Below are positions 61,797-64,000 of a stretch of 64,000 bases of DNA, in pieces (the first letter of the stretch is position 1; each line of letters opens with the position of its first letter). The notes beneath the pieces were generated by a model. The model had not been told where the DNA came from and made no database searches. It saw nothing but the letters and a program-made list of their open reading frames with translations. The position numbers were made by a program, and so were the translations under genes. The DNA is from Luidia sarsii (taxonomy: Eukaryota; Echinodermata; Asteroidea; Paxillosida; Luidiidae): the NCBI GenBank assembly GCA_949987565.1, contig OX465103.1, positions 3,766,548 through 3,830,547 of the forward strand, in the 5' to 3' direction.

Positions 61797-62188
61797 AGCC
61801 GCGTTTCCACTGGACTTATTTTGGTCAAAGTAACCGAGACTATGGTTACTTTTCCCATTTTAAGTCCAGTGGAAACGGCCCAGTTAAATTTCCTCTCGGT
61901 TACTTTAACAGAGCCGAATGGTTACTTTTACCGGCCAACCTCTGCCCAGTAAAAGTGACCAGGTCAGTTTAACCGAGCCGATAAGTCCAGTGGAAACGCA
62001 CCACTCTGTAAAACGCGACTCGGCGTTCATGCACTGTGCACAGATATTTTTTGCCAGCTCGGTTACTTTAACCATCGTCTCGGTTAAATTGACTGACTCA
62101 AAAGTTCAAGTGGGAACGACGGTCAAATTTGACCATTGGAAATTTCACCATCGTCTCGGTTACATTTTAGTCCGGCGGAAACGCGGCT
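61797..62188. mobile_element. 392-bp MITE with internally repeated termini
   Basis: The left end is AGCCGCGTTTCCACTGGACT and the right end AGTCCGGCGGAAACGCGGCT. The terminal motif recurs inside in inverted sense at 61860-61876 and 61982-61998. The word CTCGGTTACTTTAA or close variants occurs about seven times in both orientations. There is no coding capacity and no clear target duplication. It lies in VGLL4 intron 1. Confidence 0.6.
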
Positions 62189-62639
62189 TAAGAGTGTGGA
62201 CTGTTATGCTTGATATTGAAAACAACCCAGCATGGGCGGCATTATGTAAAGTATGACTGACTGCAGGAGCAGCCACTAAACTGATTCTGATCCACCGCAC
62301 AACTTCAATCAGCTCAGTGGTCAAGTGGTCAAGTCGTCAAGAAACAACGAGACAAAGTTTGGTTTACGAGAACAGTTTTAAGATGTTTCCTGAAAACAGT
62401 GATAGAAGGTGCATTCCTGATGTCGATTCGGATAGACAGAGTTCTACGGTTTGGGATTAAATCATTTTAAGCGTTAAGTATGGAGGAGTATTGAGAAAGG
62501 GAGGGAGAGAGGGCCACAGTTGTGGTGAACAACTTGGGAGCGTTGAAAAGGTGCGTGAGAAGCCCGTAGTGTAAGGATGTACGTCTGGTGGAGAAGGCGC
62601 CGGCAATGTGGGGTAAAACTGGCATGTGATGGCCTATAG

Positions 62640-62685
62640 GGAGGAGGGATGGGCAGGGAAAGAGAGGGGGAGGGATGGAGGGAGG

Positions 62686-62721
<36 letters not shown>

Positions 62722-62890
62722 AGAGAGAGAGAGGGAGGGAGAGAGAGAGAGGGAGAGAGAGAGGAGAGAGAAATGGAGAAAGAGAGAGAGTGAGAGGAGA
62801 GAGAGATGGAGAAAGAGAGAGGGAGGGAGAGAGAGGGAGAGAGAGGGAGAGAGAGAGAGAGAGGGAGAGGAGGGAAAGGGTGAAGGGGAA
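62640..62890. repeat. GA-rich polypurine tract, about 250 bp
   Basis: The same composition as 58030-58750, as a separate locus in VGLL4 intron 1. Confidence 0.92.
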
Positions 62891-63638
62891 AGGGGGCGAG
62901 GGGAAGGAAGCAATACAACCTCAACGAGACGCCCTAGTCGACGCCCTTGTCTAGGTAGGTGGGAGGTGATGACCCACTAGGATTTGACCTGTGTGCCTTC
63001 TGAAGTCCCGTAAACCCAACCCCTTTCCTCCTCCTCCATCTCTCCCTTCTCCCTTTACCGTTCCATCAAATCTGTCTGGTCGTTGTTTTGTTTGCTGTTC
63101 TGTGTACCTGAAGATGTCTGAGATGACAAGACTCATTCGAGCCGACCGATAATGGCTGACAAAAAGAGGCTTGGGGGGGGGGGTTGATTGGGAGAATATA
63201 CTCAGATAACTGGGACACCTGTTGCTATTGTCGTTGTAGACTCGGCCTTCTGGTCAAATTGAATCTTCATGATGAACAGTATGTGCACGTGCCAACAGTC
63301 CAACTGTACATGTACACTAAGCTAATATGCAAGAATCAATCTCCCCGAACATATCAGTCTCAAAATGTTGCACACAGTGTACACATTTTGTAACAGCTTG
63401 CATGTATTGTTTATGCCCACATCCAGTATTTATGTTGGTAGATATATGCATGCACCATCACATTCTAAAAGCACCAACAGCTTGTACACATGAGGGTCTG
63501 TCGGTAACGCGATTTCTCTTGTATCTGCATTCTTAGAATACATGTAAATATTCACATAACCTCGTGCAGGCGAAGGGAGTTGGGTAGTGCGGTAATGGGT
63601 GCTTTCTTTCTGCTCAGACCATGGCCAGTGTTGTTGGT

Positions 63639-63782
63639 TTTTCCGCCGCTACAGCGTAGCGGAAAAGACTTTCCGATTGTTCTGATTTTTTAAATTCCAG
63701 TTTTTTCTTCTGCATCTTTGGCTTTTCCGCCGCTACAGCGTAGCAGAAAAGACATTCCGTTTGTTCTGATTTTGTTTTTCCA
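63639..63782 (+). repeat. Duplicated hairpin unit (TTTTCCGCCGCTAC)
   Basis: Two copies 84 bp apart (63639-63698, 63723-63782) of TTTTCCGCCGCTACAGCGTA, then GCGGAAAAGAC-TTCCG-TTGTTCTGATTTT. Each can form CCGCTAC/GTAGCGG with an AGC loop, or alternatively TTTTCCG/CGGAAAA. The second copy has GCAGAAAA, which breaks one pair. Confidence 0.75.
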
Positions 63783-64000
63783 GTTTCTTCTTCTTCTGCA
63801 TCTTCTTCTTGGTCTTCTTCCTCTTGTGCCGATTCTTCTTAGCTCGAGATCTAGTTTTTTGTTCTTTCTGTCAGACGTTGGGTGCAGATTGGATTACGTT
63901 CACAGGTTGGTTTGAAGTGGGCCGGCGTGATGACTGTCGCTGACTTCCTCCGATGCTGCAGAGCTCATTAAGAGGCAAAGGGTGGGGGGGGGGGGGGGGG

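Larger units (their letters stand above)
55158..64000 (+). other. VGLL4 intron 1, part
   Basis: It starts at GTAAGT and has no acceptor plus recognisable VGLL4 exon before the window ends. It contains the polypyrimidine minisatellite, hairpin D, GA tracts, the TTAA MITE, the 392-bp MITE, a possible RNase H remnant and the duplicated hairpin unit. 56450-57980 and 60780-61790 look mostly unique and hold no gene that I can support. Confidence 0.7.

Noticed and set aside
62467..62980. Long Ser/Pro/Leu and Arg/Glu open frames
   Set aside because: They come from the second GA tract and are repeat-derived.

Overview
This is eukaryotic DNA, from an animal nuclear genome, and almost all of it is non-coding. 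Coding sequence comes in short exons with GT/AG borders, separated by introns of 13-17 kb. The rest is dense in small inverted-repeat transposons, tRNA-derived SINE-like units, fold-back repeats, microsatellites and ACATGT arrays. The ACATGT arrays and the many copies of a fold-back repeat built on GGATCGAAACGTCAGG suggest a marine invertebrate deuterostome, most likely an echinoderm. That taxonomic call is an impression and was not tested.

Two genes can be recognised, pointing away from each other. (1) A FERM-domain scaffold gene of the FRMD4A/FRMD4B family lies on the minus strand. Three consecutive coding exons are present at 34201-34136, 16885-16791 and 3457-3280. Their splice phases fit and they encode 113 residues covering the FERM F1 lobe and the start of F2. 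The rest of the gene must lie left of position 1. A possible 5' non-coding exon ends at a good donor at 48333. (2) A vestigial-like 4 (VGLL4) gene lies on the plus strand. Only its first coding exon (55091-55157) is here, preceded by a CpG-rich probable promoter and 5' UTR; its first intron fills the window to 64000.

Layout: 1-3279 is FRMD4 intron with a 141-bp tandem duplication. 3458-16790 is a 13.3-kb intron with a TTAA-flanked MITE, fold-backs, SINEs and a repeat array with telomere-like ends. 16886-34135 is a 17.2-kb intron with ACATGT arrays and a second array of the same telomere-ended family. At its 5' edge sits a 784-bp transposon whose target-site duplication overlaps the splice donor. 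34202-54600 is the interval between the two genes (FRMD4 5' region plus spacer), with several MITEs and a decayed LINE tail. 55158-64000 is VGLL4 intron 1, with a polypyrimidine minisatellite right after the donor, about 700 bp of GA repeats, further MITEs and a possible RNase H fragment.

Mammalian FRMD4 proteins link Par3 polarity complexes to cytohesin/Arf6. VGLL4 is a TEAD co-repressor in the Hippo pathway. Their being neighbours could matter or could be chance. I saw no new multi-gene system. The strongest unusual signals are the transposon at the FRMD4 splice donor, the fold-back family whose arms share copy-private changes, the telomere-ended array family, and a dispersed repeat carrying a histone-type 3' stem-loop.
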